Source: Paenibacillus tarimensis (GTDB lineage: Bacteria > Bacillota > Bacilli > Paenibacillales > Paenibacillaceae). Taken from it: a DNA stretch of 64,000 nucleotides. Under the pieces are notes generated by a model. The model was given only the letters and a program-made list of their open reading frames with translations, did no database searches and was not told where the DNA came from. Below, piece by piece: positions 1 to 8,812 of this stretch (position 1 is its first letter; every line of letters begins with the position of its first letter). The translations under genes were made by a program, and so were the position numbers. The stretch is taken from positions 124,001-188,000 of the forward strand of contig NZ_JAKGAO010000003.1 of assembly GCF_021532315.1 (NCBI RefSeq). The letters are read 5' to 3'.

Positions 1-1
1 G

Positions 2-133
2 ACGGCCGCTGTGCTGGGCTATATGGCTTACCGTCAAGGCAGCAGGGCACTTGGCGTATGGTCGATTACGATCGGCCTGCTTGCCGCAGCGGCTTACCTG
101 GTGTTTATACCGATTTATTACATGATTATTTAG
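2..133 (+). CDS. C-terminal end of a membrane protein (partial)
   Basis: An open frame enters from the left edge and ends at a TAG at 131-133. The 43 visible residues form two hydrophobic stretches separated by a short polar turn, so this is the end of an integral membrane protein with its C-terminus in or just outside the last membrane segment. A strong terminator follows at once, so this is the last gene of its transcript. Too little is visible to name a family. Confidence 0.6.
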   Translation, partial: TAAVLGYMAYRQGSRALGVWSITIGLLAAAAYLVFIPIYYMII

Positions 134-139
134 CTTAAG

Positions 140-164
140 GCAGCGGACTTGTTCCGCTGCTTTT
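140..164 (+). terminator. Rho-independent terminator
   Basis: A perfect 8-bp stem (GCAGCGGA / TCCGCTGC) with a 5-base loop is followed by TTTT, seven bases after the stop of the left-edge gene. Confidence 0.85.
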
Positions 165-284
165 CGGCATGCTTGATTACATATCAAATAATTACAGATT
201 GTTTTTGTACAATTTTTTAACAGACTGACCTGAGGCTTCACTTTTTAACTGGCGGCGCCGATATAAAACGTGTACAATAAATGT

Positions 285-313
285 GTTGAATATCAACCAT
301 GGATTGAATCCAT
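285..313. promoter_or_regulatory. Two tandem palindromes in the transglycosylase leader
   Basis: GTTGA-ATA-TCAAC (285-297) and ATGGATT-G-AATCCAT (299-313) are perfect inverted repeats one base apart. They lie just upstream of the ribosome binding site at 317-323. A TACAAT hexamer at 273-278 could be the -10 box of the promoter, but no good -35 box was found at the right distance. The palindromes could be an operator or could fold in the mRNA; no regulator is identified. Confidence 0.4.
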
Positions 314-331
314 CAAGTGGAGGCATTCAGG

Positions 332-1126
332 ATGAGCGATCCAAGAACAATTAAAGCGGTACTGCAGGTGCAGACGGCACCTCATGTTGATTATACATCT
401 ACGCGGTCTTCGAACGGGAACAGCCTGTCATCATCAGACGCTGCTAAGTTCGATCAGCTGCTTCAGGCTTATATTGCCGGCACAATGGGAACATCAGTTG
501 AGTTTCCGGAGGGGCTTGCCGACCCTAACGGGATACCCGTTGAACTGCTGGCTCTTGGAACACAGGGCTCGGCCGCAATGGCAGCTGCCTTAAACGACGG
601 TTCCTACAATACGGTATTCATGCCGGAGCTTCAGCAGGGCTCTCAGGTCGCCGCGTCTTCGCAAATATCCCAGATTCAATCGGGGTACACACAAGCTTCG
701 GGGCAAGGGAAAACAACGGCTTTTGACAGCATGATCGAGCGTGCGGCAGCCAAGCATGGCGTTAACCCGGCCTTAATCAAGGCTGTTATTCATACGGAAT
801 CATCCTTTAATCCGAACGCGGTTTCATCGGCTGGGGCCAAGGGACTCATGCAGCTGATGGATGGAACGGCAAGAGGTCTTGGCGTTGCGAATTCGCTTGA
901 TCCAGCGCAGAACATTGACGGCGGCACACGGTTCCTTAAATATCTTTTAGAAAAGTATGACGGAAACGCAATGGCGGCACTGGCTGCCTATAATGCCGGA
1001 CCTGGACGGGTCGACCGGAGGGGCATCCGTACTGACAGCGACCTGCAGCAGAAGCTGCATCTGCTTCCAAAAGAGACACAGGGCTATGTCGGCAAGGTTA
1101 TGAAAGCAATGGACTTATATTCGTAA
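332..1126 (+). CDS. Lytic transglycosylase, CwlQ/YjbJ-like
   Basis: A 264-residue protein with a C-terminal SLT (soluble lytic transglycosylase) domain over roughly the last 125 residues. Visible family signatures are the catalytic Glu in HTESSFNP, then GLMQLM, and the AAYNAGPG motif. It should cleave the MurNAc-GlcNAc bond of peptidoglycan. The N-terminal half is low-complexity (Ser, Gln, Thr) and has no signal peptide or membrane segment, as in B. subtilis CwlQ, so its export is unclear. I chose the ATG at 332 because GTGGAGG at 317-323 is its ribosome binding site; an upstream in-frame GTG at 317 falls inside that site. The gene is monocistronic, flanked by terminators. Confidence 0.85.
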   Translation: MSDPRTIKAVLQVQTAPHVDYTSTRSSNGNSLSSSDAAKFDQLLQAYIAGTMGTSVEFPEGLADPNGIPVELLALGTQGSAAMAAALNDGSYNTVFMPELQQGSQVAASSQISQIQSGYTQASGQGKTTAFDSMIERAAAKHGVNPALIKAVIHTESSFNPNAVSSAGAKGLMQLMDGTARGLGVANSLDPAQNIDGGTRFLKYLLEKYDGNAMAALAAYNAGPGRVDRRGIRTDSDLQQKLHLLPKETQGYVGKVMKAMDLYS

Positions 1127-1177
1127 ATGATACGATGACAACTCATGGAAGACAGCAGCAAGCATAATGCCCTTGAT

Positions 1178-1220
1178 GGAACCGGTGCCGCCAAACAGCG
1201 GCGGCGGTTCCATTGTTTTG
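1178..1220 (+). terminator. Rho-independent terminator
   Basis: GGAACC..GCCGCC pairs with GGCGGC-GGTTCC (12 bp with a 3-base bulge, loop of 7), followed by ATTGTTTTGT. It ends the transglycosylase transcript before the desulfurase gene. Confidence 0.75.
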
Positions 1221-1276
1221 TAAGGGGCAAAAGCGTATACTGCTGTGTTCCAATCCCGCAAAGGGGGAATGATAAT

Positions 1277-2440
1277 ATGCTGTATTTTGACCATGCGGCT
1301 TCCACGCCGCCCCATGAGGATGTAATCCGTACGATTAGCGAGGTTATGAAACTCCAATACGCCAACCCCTCTTCTTTGCACCGAAGTGGCGCAGAGGCCG
1401 GTAAGCTGGTGCAGCGGGCCCGTGAATTGGCAGCAGAATTGTTTGGAGTCAGCCCAAAGGAATGGATATTTACCTCGGGCGGGACGGAGAGCAACAATCT
1501 CGCTGTTCTAGGCGCCGCACGCCGTTACCGTACACGCGGCAGCCATGTCATTACAACGGAAGTGGAGCACGCATCCGTATATGAGGCGTTCCAGCAGCTC
1601 GAGCAGGAAGGTTTTGAGGTGACGTATCTTCCAGTCGATCACAATGGCCGTATTCGAATAGCTGATCTAGAGCAGGCATTGACTGACCGTACCATATTAG
1701 TAAGCATCATGCAGGTGAACAATGAGACTGGGGCAGTTCAGCCCGTGAAGGAAGCCGGACGGCTGCTTGCCGGGCGGCCGAGAACATTGTTTCACGTCGA
1801 TGGTGTACAGGCTGTCGGCAAGCTGAAGGTGGACCTCAAAAGTTGTTATATCGATCTCTTCAGCATGTCGGCACATAAAATAAACGGCCCCAAAGGCACT
1901 GGCTGGCTGTATGTGCGTGATGGGGTGGAGCTGCAGCCTCTGATGTTTGGCGGAGGACAGGAGTCGGGCATTCGCTCGGGCACGGAGAATGTCCCAGCCG
2001 TTGTGGCAGCTGCAAAGGCGCTCCGGCTCGCCATGGAGTCGCAGGAGGAGCGGGAAATGAGGATGATGGCACTGAGGCACGTACTGGCGGAAGGGATTGA
2101 GAAGATTCCCGAGCTTCTGCTCAGCGGGCCGTCCTCTGATGGAGAAGGAATTATGGCACCTCATATCGTGCACTTCTGTTATCCGGGAATGAAGCCGGAA
2201 GTGCTGGTGCATGCACTAGAGAAGCACGGCATTGCGGCTTCAACCAAATCCGCCTGCTCCTCGAAGAGTGACAAGCCGAGCAGAGTGCTGCAGGCCATGG
2301 GCCGTAACGCTGCGTGTGCTGGCGGCGGTGTTCGGCTCAGCTTTGGCGATGAGCACCGGCTGGAGCATATTGAGCTGGTGCTGGAGAGACTGAAGGCGGT
2401 TGTAACCAAGCTGAAGCCGCTTGAGAGGAGAGAGAGATAG
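1277..2440 (+). CDS. Cysteine desulfurase, NifS/IscS family
   Basis: A 387-residue class-V aminotransferase-fold, PLP-dependent enzyme that takes sulfur from cysteine as an enzyme persulfide. The N-terminus YFDHAASTPPH, the PLP-binding Lys near residue 200 (SAHK), and the catalytic Cys near residue 327 in a SACSSK loop are all visible. The next gene, thiI, starts two bases after this stop. In Bacilli this pairing (NifZ-ThiI) supplies persulfide sulfur for 4-thiouridine in tRNA, so that role is more likely than general Fe-S assembly. The ATG at 1277 has an AAGGGGG site nine bases upstream; a longer frame from 1145 lies inside the preceding terminator. Confidence 0.93.
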   Translation: MLYFDHAASTPPHEDVIRTISEVMKLQYANPSSLHRSGAEAGKLVQRARELAAELFGVSPKEWIFTSGGTESNNLAVLGAARRYRTRGSHVITTEVEHASVYEAFQQLEQEGFEVTYLPVDHNGRIRIADLEQALTDRTILVSIMQVNNETGAVQPVKEAGRLLAGRPRTLFHVDGVQAVGKLKVDLKSCYIDLFSMSAHKINGPKGTGWLYVRDGVELQPLMFGGGQESGIRSGTENVPAVVAAAKALRLAMESQEEREMRMMALRHVLAEGIEKIPELLLSGPSSDGEGIMAPHIVHFCYPGMKPEVLVHALEKHGIAASTKSACSSKSDKPSRVLQAMGRNAACAGGGVRLSFGDEHRLEHIELVLERLKAVVTKLKPLERRER

Positions 2441-2441
2441 T

Positions 2442-3662
2442 ATGGTTTTTGACACGGTACTGCTTCGCTTTGGCGAATTGACGGTGAAGGGCAGGAACAG
2501 GGGGCGCTTTGAGCAGCAGATGATGCGGCAGGTACAGAGTACCCTCTCTATTTTTCCGGCGCTGACCTTCACGAAGACATATGGAAGAATCTATATTTCA
2601 CTTAACGGCACAGCTTACGAACCAGTCGCTGAGCGGCTGCAAACCGTATTCGGGATCGTGTCCTTCAGTCCGGTCAAGAGTGTCCCCTCCGAGACGCAAG
2701 CCATTCTGGACGGCGCCCTGGAGGTTATGCGCAGTTACCCTGACAGGGAACGGACATTCAAGGTTTCGGTCCGACGCGTCTACAAGAAATTTCCCTATGA
2801 CTCCCAGGAGATGAATCGAATGGTCGGAGGCCACGTGCTTAGGGCTACGCCAAAGCTGAGTGTGGACGTGCACAGGCCGGATCTTGAGCTGCGCGTGGAA
2901 ATTAACGAGCAAGCCACTTATATCTTTACAGAGGTTACGGCGGCTGCGGGCGGATTTCCATATGGAACCAATGGCAAGGCAATGCTAATGCTCTCAGGCG
3001 GGATCGACAGCCCGGTAGCCGGTTATATGGCCATGCGGAAAGGGCTGGAGCTTGAACTCATCCATTTCCACAGCTACCCGTTTACAAGCGAGCAGGCCAA
3101 GGATAAGGTGATTGATTTGGCGGGGCGTCTTGCGACCTATGCGGGACAGCCGCTGAAGCTGTATCTTGTGTCATTCACGGATATTCAAACCTCGTTCACC
3201 CAGGCGAAGCAGGATCACCTGATCATTACACTGATGCGCCGGGCCATGCTCAGAATTGCTCAGCAGCTGGCCGAGTCGAACGGCGCGCTGGCTGTGGTTA
3301 CGGGGGATTCGCTCGGGCAGGTGGCAAGCCAGACGCTAGGCAGCATGAATGTCATCGGCAGGGCGCTTGAGCTTCCGCTGCTTCGTCCGCTGGTTATGAT
3401 GGACAAGCAGGAGATCATTCACATCGCCGAGCGGATCGGAACATATGAGACATCCATACTGCCTTTTGAAGACTGCTGCACATTGTTTGTCCCGAGGTCC
3501 CCGAGCACCAACCCTAATCTGAGGGTGGTAGAGACAGTCGAAGCACATGTTCCCCAGCTGCAGCAGATGATCGAACAAGCGGTCCAGGAGACCGAGATTC
3601 TGGTAATCGAGCCGGGCGGCACCAGCGCCAAGCAGGCAGTAGAGAGCGCCGACTGGTTCTAA
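2442..3662 (+). CDS. thiI: tRNA 4-thiouridine synthase ThiI
   Basis: A 406-residue protein with an N-terminal ferredoxin-like and THUMP RNA-binding region (about residues 1-165) and an adenylating PP-loop domain with the signature SGGIDSPVAGYM near residue 185. It activates U8 of tRNA with ATP and inserts sulfur received from the adjacent desulfurase. There is no rhodanese extension, as in other Bacilli, so sulfur is probably passed directly. The ATG at 2442 sits behind a purine-rich site (GAGAGGAGAG) inside the end of the upstream gene, showing tight translational coupling. No clear terminator follows. Confidence 0.95.
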   Translation: MVFDTVLLRFGELTVKGRNRGRFEQQMMRQVQSTLSIFPALTFTKTYGRIYISLNGTAYEPVAERLQTVFGIVSFSPVKSVPSETQAILDGALEVMRSYPDRERTFKVSVRRVYKKFPYDSQEMNRMVGGHVLRATPKLSVDVHRPDLELRVEINEQATYIFTEVTAAAGGFPYGTNGKAMLMLSGGIDSPVAGYMAMRKGLELELIHFHSYPFTSEQAKDKVIDLAGRLATYAGQPLKLYLVSFTDIQTSFTQAKQDHLIITLMRRAMLRIAQQLAESNGALAVVTGDSLGQVASQTLGSMNVIGRALELPLLRPLVMMDKQEIIHIAERIGTYETSILPFEDCCTLFVPRSPSTNPNLRVVETVEAHVPQLQQMIEQAVQETEILVIEPGGTSAKQAVESADWF

Positions 3663-3720
3663 ACAGGCTGTAATTTGAAGTATCGTGGAGCCTGCGGCTG
3701 CAAGCTTGCCGGCTGCCCAA

Positions 3721-3749
3721 GCATATCCAAGCCCTCCCTGTCATACATT
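3721..3749 (+). promoter_or_regulatory. Candidate sigma-E promoter for the TerC gene
   Basis: GCATATC (3721-3727), 14 bases, then CATACATT (3742-3749). This matches the B. subtilis sigma-E consensus (KMATATT, N14, CATACA-T) at 6 of 7 positions in the -35 and fully in the -10. The downstream start codon is at 3773. The match is from memory of the consensus and is untested. Confidence 0.5.
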
Positions 3750-3772
3750 GGTGTAGCGAGGGGGCGAAATCC

Positions 3773-4429
3773 TTGGACAGTTTGCTTATTTTTACACAGA
3801 TTATGCTTATCAATATTTTGCTCAGCGGGGACAATGCTATCGTTATTGCCATGGCAAGCCAGCATCTGCCGCCTAGACAGCGACAGAGGGCCATCTGGTG
3901 GGGAGCGGGGGCAGCAGTCGGCTTGAGATGTGTTCTGACGCTGGTGGCGGTTACGCTTCTGCAGGTACCATACCTTCAGGCTGCTGGTGCGGTGCTGCTG
4001 TTTATGATCGCTGTCAAGCTGCTGCTGGATTCCGGCTCTGGAGAAAGCGGACATGCGGTCCGTAAGTCGGACACGCTGGTCATGGCGGTGTGGACGATCG
4101 TTGCTGCGGACTTTGTTATGAGCCTGGATAATGTGCTGGCTATAGCGGCAGTCGCTGAGGGAGATCCCGTCTTGATTATACTAGGCATCGTCCTCAGCAT
4201 ACCGCTGATCATATGGGGCAGTCAGCTGATCGGCAGCATGCTCGCCAGGATGCCGCAGCTGGTTTATCTGGGTGCCGGGCTGCTCGGATTCGCCGGCGGC
4301 AAGATGCTGGTTCATGACCGGGGGCTGCAGGAAGTGCTGTTTCATGGCTCCCGTACAGCGGCTGAAGCCGTTCCGCTGCTCTCGGTTCCGCTTGTCATTG
4401 TGCTTTATCTGCTCTGCCGCCGGGCTTAA
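3773..4429 (+). CDS. TerC-family integral membrane protein (YjbE-like)
   Basis: A 218-residue polytopic protein with about six to seven hydrophobic segments. Two internally similar motifs carry the conserved acidic residues of the TerC family: LLSGDNAIVIAMA near residue 17 and MSLDNVLAIAA in the middle. TerC relatives in Bacilli export manganese, some to load secreted enzymes, so metal export is the likely role; tellurite resistance should not be assumed. Translation starts at TTG 3773, seven bases after a GCGAGGGGGC ribosome binding site. A sigma-E-like promoter precedes it, which would place expression in the mother cell. No yybP-ykoY manganese riboswitch is recognisable upstream. Confidence 0.85.
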   Translation: MDSLLIFTQIMLINILLSGDNAIVIAMASQHLPPRQRQRAIWWGAGAAVGLRCVLTLVAVTLLQVPYLQAAGAVLLFMIAVKLLLDSGSGESGHAVRKSDTLVMAVWTIVAADFVMSLDNVLAIAAVAEGDPVLIILGIVLSIPLIIWGSQLIGSMLARMPQLVYLGAGLLGFAGGKMLVHDRGLQEVLFHGSRTAAEAVPLLSVPLVIVLYLLCRRA

Positions 4430-4458
4430 CTGCCGGGCGCCTTTTTTTATGCTATAAT
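4430..4458 (+). promoter_or_regulatory. Extended -10 promoter (TGC-TATAAT)
   Basis: TGC followed by a perfect TATAAT at 4453-4458, with no good -35 box. A T7 run at 4442-4448 just upstream may be the tail of a weak terminator for the TerC gene. It probably drives the gene at 4593. Confidence 0.5.
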
Positions 4459-4592
4459 ATCCGATTGCAATGTTTTTCATAGCCTTATGTTTTTTGACTG
4501 GTTTTTTACCTGCAGTTCCATTACACTAGAGTAGAAAAACATGTCGTCTTTCGTCACTATTTTCGCTGACGGTGCAAGAACGGGGGAAACAG

Positions 4593-5075
4593 ATGTCCAA
4601 AAACCAATATTCCGTCGGCATCCTTATCCTGGCTGCCGGCGTCGTTATTCTGCTTGGAAAGCTCGGTGTGTTCAGTTTCATCGGCAGTGTGTTTTGGCCG
4701 CTGTTTCTTCTGATACCGGGCATTCTGCTGCATGTGCTATATTTCGGACGGATGCTGCCGGCCGTGCTGCTAATACCTGCGGGCATGCTGTCGGTCTATT
4801 CATTGCTGTTTTTGTTTTGCAACCTCTTCGGCTGGACTTATATGCGGTACTTATGGCCGCTGTTTCTGCTGGGTGCCGCTGTCGGGCTGTACGAATATTA
4901 TCTGTTTGACTCCTCAAAATCGCGGGTCGCGTTTGTTTCCGCAGTTGCGCTTGGAGGATCGGCATTATTGCTGTTCACGATGATGCTGCTGTGGGGCTTC
5001 GGAATTTATCTAATTGCCGTTGTGCTGATTGTACTGGGGGCCTGGATGGCCTTCGGGCGTCGGATACGCTGGTAG
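4593..5075 (+). CDS. LiaF/LiaI-like membrane protein
   Basis: A 160-residue protein made almost entirely of five to six membrane helices, with WPLFLLIPGI and WPLFLLGAAV repeats typical of the LiaI-LiaF-like transmembrane region. That region occurs in cell-envelope stress proteins of Firmicutes. The soluble C-terminal domain of true LiaF is missing, and no LiaRS two-component genes are nearby, so a stress-sensing role is only suggested. The ATG at 4593 follows a GGGGGAA site; the in-frame GTG at 4572 lacks one. Confidence 0.7.
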   Translation: MSKNQYSVGILILAAGVVILLGKLGVFSFIGSVFWPLFLLIPGILLHVLYFGRMLPAVLLIPAGMLSVYSLLFLFCNLFGWTYMRYLWPLFLLGAAVGLYEYYLFDSSKSRVAFVSAVALGGSALLLFTMMLLWGFGIYLIAVVLIVLGAWMAFGRRIRW

Positions 5076-5181
5076 TCAGGTGAGCTTGCAGGTAATAAGG
5101 TGAGGGGAACGGGGACTAGAACTCCGTCCAAGAGGGAAAACAAGAGAGAAAACCATACCAATTGTAGAAGGGATTTTTGAA

Positions 5182-7023
5182 ATGCAAGCCAGAGAAAATA
5201 TTCGTAATATCGCGATTATCGCGCACGTTGACCACGGTAAAACTACGCTCGTCGACAAGCTTCTTCAGCAGTCCGGCACATTCCGTGACCATGAGGTTGT
5301 TCAGGAGCGGGCCATGGACTCCAATGACTTGGAGCGCGAGCGCGGCATTACCATTCTTGCGAAGAACACTGCAATCACGTATAAGGAATATCTGATTAAC
5401 ATTGTAGATACACCGGGCCACGCCGACTTTGGCGGCGAAGTGGAACGGATCATGAAGATGGTAGACGGCGTTCTGCTTGTCGTTGATGCCTTTGAAGGCT
5501 GCATGCCGCAGACCAAATTCGTACTGCGTAAGGCGCTTGAGCATAATTTAACTCCAATCGTCGTGGTGAACAAGATTGACCGTCCGAACGCTCGCCCGGC
5601 AGAAGTAGTGGATGAAGTGCTGGATCTGTTCATTGAACTCGGTGCCAATGACGAGCAGTTGGACTTCCCGGTAGTTTACGCATCTGCTCTGATGGGAACT
5701 TCGAGCATGGACGCTGAGAAGCAGGATGAGAACATGCAGGCACTCTATGATACGATTGTCGGCCATATTCCTCATCCGACGGAGAAGACGGATGAGCCTA
5801 TGCAGTTCCTCGTTACACTAATGGACTATAATGAATACCTGGGCCGCATTGCGATCGGCCGTATTAACCGCGGCATCATCAAGCAGGGCCAGTCGGTAAC
5901 CGTTATTAACCGTGAAGGCGGCCACAAGCAGGCACGTATTGAGAAGCTGTTCGGCTTCCAGGGCTTGAAGCGTGTCGAGGTTCCTGAAGCGGGCGCAGGC
6001 GATATCGTGGCAATCGCCGGCATTAAGGACATTAATATTGGCGAGACGATTGCCGATCCTGCCAATCCGGAAGCACTGCCTGTCCTGAAGATTGACGAGC
6101 CTACACTCCAGATGACCTTCCTTGTGAACAACAGTCCGTTCGCGGGCCGCGAAGGCAAGTGGGTAACCTCCCGCAAGCTGCGTGAGCGTCTGATGAAGGA
6201 GCTGGAGACGGATGTAGCCCTTCGCGTGGATGAAACCGAGAGCCCTGACGCGTTTATCGTATCCGGTCGCGGCGAGCTTCATCTTGGTATTCTGATCGAG
6301 AACATGCGCCGGGAAGGCTACGAGCTGCAGGTATCGAAGCCTGAAGTTATTATCAAGGAGCAGGACGGCGTTAAGGTTGAGCCTTATGAGCGTCTGCTGA
6401 TTGATGTGCCCGAAGAGAGCATGGGGGCTGTTATGGAGAGCCTTGGTACGCGTAAGGCCGAGATGGTCAATATGATTAATAACGGTACAGGTCAGGTTCG
6501 CCTGGAATTCATTATTCCGGCACGCGGACTTATTGGTTACCGGACCCAGTTCCTGACGCTTACCCGTGGTTACGGGATTATGAACAATGCCTTTGAACAT
6601 TATGGTCCTCTAGCGGGAACGGGTGTAGGCGGACGTCATCAAGGCGTGCTGATCGCAAGCGAAAACGGCACCTCCACTTTCTATGGTATGCTTTCTGTTG
6701 AAGACCGCGGACAGCTGTTCCTGGAGCCGGGAACCGAGGTTTATGAAGGTATGATAGTCGGCGAACATAACCGGGATAACGACATCATCGTCAATATCTG
6801 TAAAGAGAAGCAGCTGACCAACGTCCGTTCGGCGACAAAGGAAGACACCGTCAAGATGAAGACGCCGATCATCTTCTCGCTTGAGCAGGCGCTTGAGTAT
6901 CTGAACGATGATGAATATTGTGAAATTACACCTAAATCGATCCGGTTGCGCAAGAAGGTCTTGAACAAGAGTGAGCGTGACCGTGCAGAGAAGCACCGCA
7001 AAGCGGCGCAATCGGGTATATAA
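5182..7023 (+). CDS. typA: Ribosome-associated GTPase TypA/BipA
   Basis: A 613-residue translational GTPase (B. subtilis ylaG). G-domain motifs are clear: [10 protein letters not shown] (G1), DTPGHADF (G3) and NKIDRP (G4). Elongation-factor-G-like domains II, III and V follow, then the BipA-specific C-terminal domain. It binds the ribosome and helps 50S assembly and growth under stress, especially cold. The length is normal for the family. It heads a run typA-ylaH-unknown-LCP with short gaps, likely one transcript. Start ATG 5182 follows a GAAGGGAT site. Confidence 0.96.
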   Translation: MQARENIRNIAIIAHVDHGKTTLVDKLLQQSGTFRDHEVVQERAMDSNDLERERGITILAKNTAITYKEYLINIVDTPGHADFGGEVERIMKMVDGVLLVVDAFEGCMPQTKFVLRKALEHNLTPIVVVNKIDRPNARPAEVVDEVLDLFIELGANDEQLDFPVVYASALMGTSSMDAEKQDENMQALYDTIVGHIPHPTEKTDEPMQFLVTLMDYNEYLGRIAIGRINRGIIKQGQSVTVINREGGHKQARIEKLFGFQGLKRVEVPEAGAGDIVAIAGIKDINIGETIADPANPEALPVLKIDEPTLQMTFLVNNSPFAGREGKWVTSRKLRERLMKELETDVALRVDETESPDAFIVSGRGELHLGILIENMRREGYELQVSKPEVIIKEQDGVKVEPYERLLIDVPEESMGAVMESLGTRKAEMVNMINNGTGQVRLEFIIPARGLIGYRTQFLTLTRGYGIMNNAFEHYGPLAGTGVGGRHQGVLIASENGTSTFYGMLSVEDRGQLFLEPGTEVYEGMIVGEHNRDNDIIVNICKEKQLTNVRSATKEDTVKMKTPIIFSLEQALEYLNDDEYCEITPKSIRLRKKVLNKSERDRAEKHRKAAQSGI

Positions 7024-7042
7024 GAGCAGGGAGGCGTGAACC

Positions 7043-7372
7043 ATGCAGCAATGGTTTAGCGACCACAAGCTTATATCGTATTTGCTTATATTGGGCTTTA
7101 CCATCTACATCTTCAACAAAGTATTCCGTGCTCAGCAGAAGCTGCCGATCCTCAAGGAGATCCTGGTTTACATTCTGATGGCTTTCGGCAGCGGGGTGCT
7201 GCTTATCATGCAGGTTGACAAGCTGCCGATCATTCAGTGTATGGGCGTTGCCGTTCTGATGATGCTGATCCACCGCGGGCGCCAGCTGTATGATAAGTGG
7301 AAGGACAGAAGCGCCGGAACAGGCCGGGATGCCATGCAGGCGGATAAGCCGATTAAGACTGATCAGGCTTAG
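7043..7372 (+). CDS. ylaH: YlaH-like membrane protein
   Basis: A 109-residue protein with an amphipathic N-terminus, about three membrane segments (near residues 10-24, 40-58 and 65-80) and a charged, probably cytoplasmic tail. Its size, position 20 bases after typA and hydrophobic pattern match B. subtilis YlaH (downstream of ylaG=typA). The molecular function of the family is unknown. The ATG at 7043 has a GCAGGGAGGCG site. Confidence 0.8.
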   Translation: MQQWFSDHKLISYLLILGFTIYIFNKVFRAQQKLPILKEILVYILMAFGSGVLLIMQVDKLPIIQCMGVAVLMMLIHRGRQLYDKWKDRSAGTGRDAMQADKPIKTDQA

Positions 7373-7383
7373 GAGGCGGATTT

Positions 7384-7662
7384 TTGCATCTGGAAGATGC
7401 TTTGTTTAACTGGCTGCAAATGAACATAGTAGCGGAAGCAAGGCCCGATGACCGGGCCGCTTCCGATACCCGTGATTTTTTTCTGCAGATTTTGACGGAG
7501 GATCATCATATTGTAAATGTGGGCGTTGCACAGACGGATGATGCTGTGATTCATGTCATCTATGAAACGGGCGATGGTCTACAGACGCAGCTGATCCCGC
7601 GCGAAGCTGCGGAGCAGCTGCTTGCAGAAATCGTCTCCAATCCGAAATATAATGAACAATGA
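7384..7662 (+). CDS. Small conserved-looking protein of unknown function
   Basis: A 92-residue soluble protein, acidic, with an N-terminal helix and a likely beta-rich centre (VNVGVAQTDDAVIHVIYE). It starts at TTG 7384 behind a strong AGGAGGCG site that overlaps the stop region of ylaH, and its stop precedes the LCP gene by 12 bases. The gene is therefore translated as part of the typA-ylaH-LCP run. It sits where B. subtilis has ylaI, but I see none of the cysteines expected of YlaI, so I do not call it that. Confidence 0.7.
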   Translation: MHLEDALFNWLQMNIVAEARPDDRAASDTRDFFLQILTEDHHIVNVGVAQTDDAVIHVIYETGDGLQTQLIPREAAEQLLAEIVSNPKYNEQ

Positions 7663-7674
7663 AGGTGTTTAATA

Positions 7675-8736
7675 ATGAATCCAGGAAGCCAGCTTCCTCC
7701 ACGGGCAGCAGCCCGAAAGACGCAGTCCAAACCCAAATCAGGCAAGAAGTCAAATACGAAGTCGAAGGGCGGCTTCCGCTGGGGCCGCTTCTTTTTCATT
7801 TCGTTTTTTTTAATTCTGCTGCTTGCAGCTGCATTTGTCGTTTATTTATGGTGGGAGACCAAGGGCGCATTGCAGGACATCAGTACAGATAACAACAATG
7901 GTGTGGAGACGGTGGTTGCTCCAGAGGAATCCGTTAAGGTCAAGCCGACCGCATTGCTCCTGCTTGGGCTCGATCACCGGCCGAAGCTTGGAACCATGAA
8001 TACTGACGTCATTATGGCTGCGGCCTTTAATCCGAAGACCAAGTCAGCTGTCGTAGTATCCATTCCGCGGGATACGCGTATTGAGCTGCCCGGCTACAAG
8101 ACACAGAAGGCGAATCATTATTATGCGGGCTTCTACATGAACGCGGAGCAAAGCACCAAGGAAGCTAAGGAAGCGGCGGCACGCGATGGCGTGAAGAAAA
8201 TGTTCAGTGAATTTTTTGAAATCCCTATAAATTATACCGCAGTTATTAATTTTGACGGTTTCTCTGCTGTAGTGGACGCTTTAGGCGGGATTGAAGTGGA
8301 TGTTGATATGGACATGCGCTATAAAGACAGCGTAGATGGGACAGATATCAATCTTACCAAAGGCTTTCAGAAGCTGAACGGCAAGCAGGCGCTGGACTTT
8401 GTCCGCTACCGCAAATCGAACAACGGCACGAAAGCCTCAAGCGATTTTGAACGGAACAAACGGCAGACCGTTGTGCTTGGAGCGGTAACAGATAAGATGA
8501 AATCCCTTGGCGGTGCTGCCAAGATGGGGGCTGTCATCGACCGGGTCGGCAAGAACATGAAGATGGATATGCCGGCCAAGGAGATCGAGAATATGATGTA
8601 TACCTACTTTGGCATCAGCAAAGAGGATATCACCTTTATTCCGGTTGAAGGCACGTGGCGCAGTCCGTATGTTTATTTGGATGAAGAAAAGCTCGCCGAA
8701 GCTAAGGCTGCGCTTCAGGCCAAGCTTGCTGAGTAA
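7675..8736 (+). CDS. LytR-CpsA-Psr (LCP) family cell-wall glycopolymer ligase
   Basis: A 353-residue membrane-anchored protein. A Lys/Ser-rich cytoplasmic tail (residues 1-36) is followed by one membrane helix (about 38-60) and an extracellular LCP domain. Family signatures include a LLLGLDHRP-type strand, MNTDVIMA, SIPRDTRIELPG with its conserved Arg residues, and a late NGKQALDFVRYRK motif. LCP enzymes move teichoic acids or capsule from undecaprenyl carriers onto peptidoglycan; the substrate cannot be told from sequence. It ends the typA run, and the ATG at 7675 has a GAAGGTG site. Confidence 0.9.
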   Translation: MNPGSQLPPRAAARKTQSKPKSGKKSNTKSKGGFRWGRFFFISFFLILLLAAAFVVYLWWETKGALQDISTDNNNGVETVVAPEESVKVKPTALLLLGLDHRPKLGTMNTDVIMAAAFNPKTKSAVVVSIPRDTRIELPGYKTQKANHYYAGFYMNAEQSTKEAKEAAARDGVKKMFSEFFEIPINYTAVINFDGFSAVVDALGGIEVDVDMDMRYKDSVDGTDINLTKGFQKLNGKQALDFVRYRKSNNGTKASSDFERNKRQTVVLGAVTDKMKSLGGAAKMGAVIDRVGKNMKMDMPAKEIENMMYTYFGISKEDITFIPVEGTWRSPYVYLDEEKLAEAKAALQAKLAE

Positions 8737-8740
8737 TGGT

Positions 8741-8769
8741 GGAACATCTGCAGGTGCTTATGCTATAAT
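8741..8769 (+). promoter_or_regulatory. Extended -10 promoter
   Basis: TGC-TATAAT with a perfect -10 at 8764-8769 and only a poor -35 (GGAACA). It lies between the LCP stop and the gene at 8813, leaving a leader of about 35 bases. Confidence 0.6.
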
Positions 8770-8812
8770 GGGAGAGAAATACAGCTGATCTACTTCCAAG
8801 GAGGTCATGCGG

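Noticed and set aside
3663-3772. yybP-ykoY manganese riboswitch before the TerC gene
   Set aside because: The leader after the proposed start site would be too short and the conserved riboswitch loops are not recognisable.
5818-6600. A 260-codon minus-strand open frame inside typA
   Set aside because: It is fully within typA and lacks a start signal; a codon-bias shadow.
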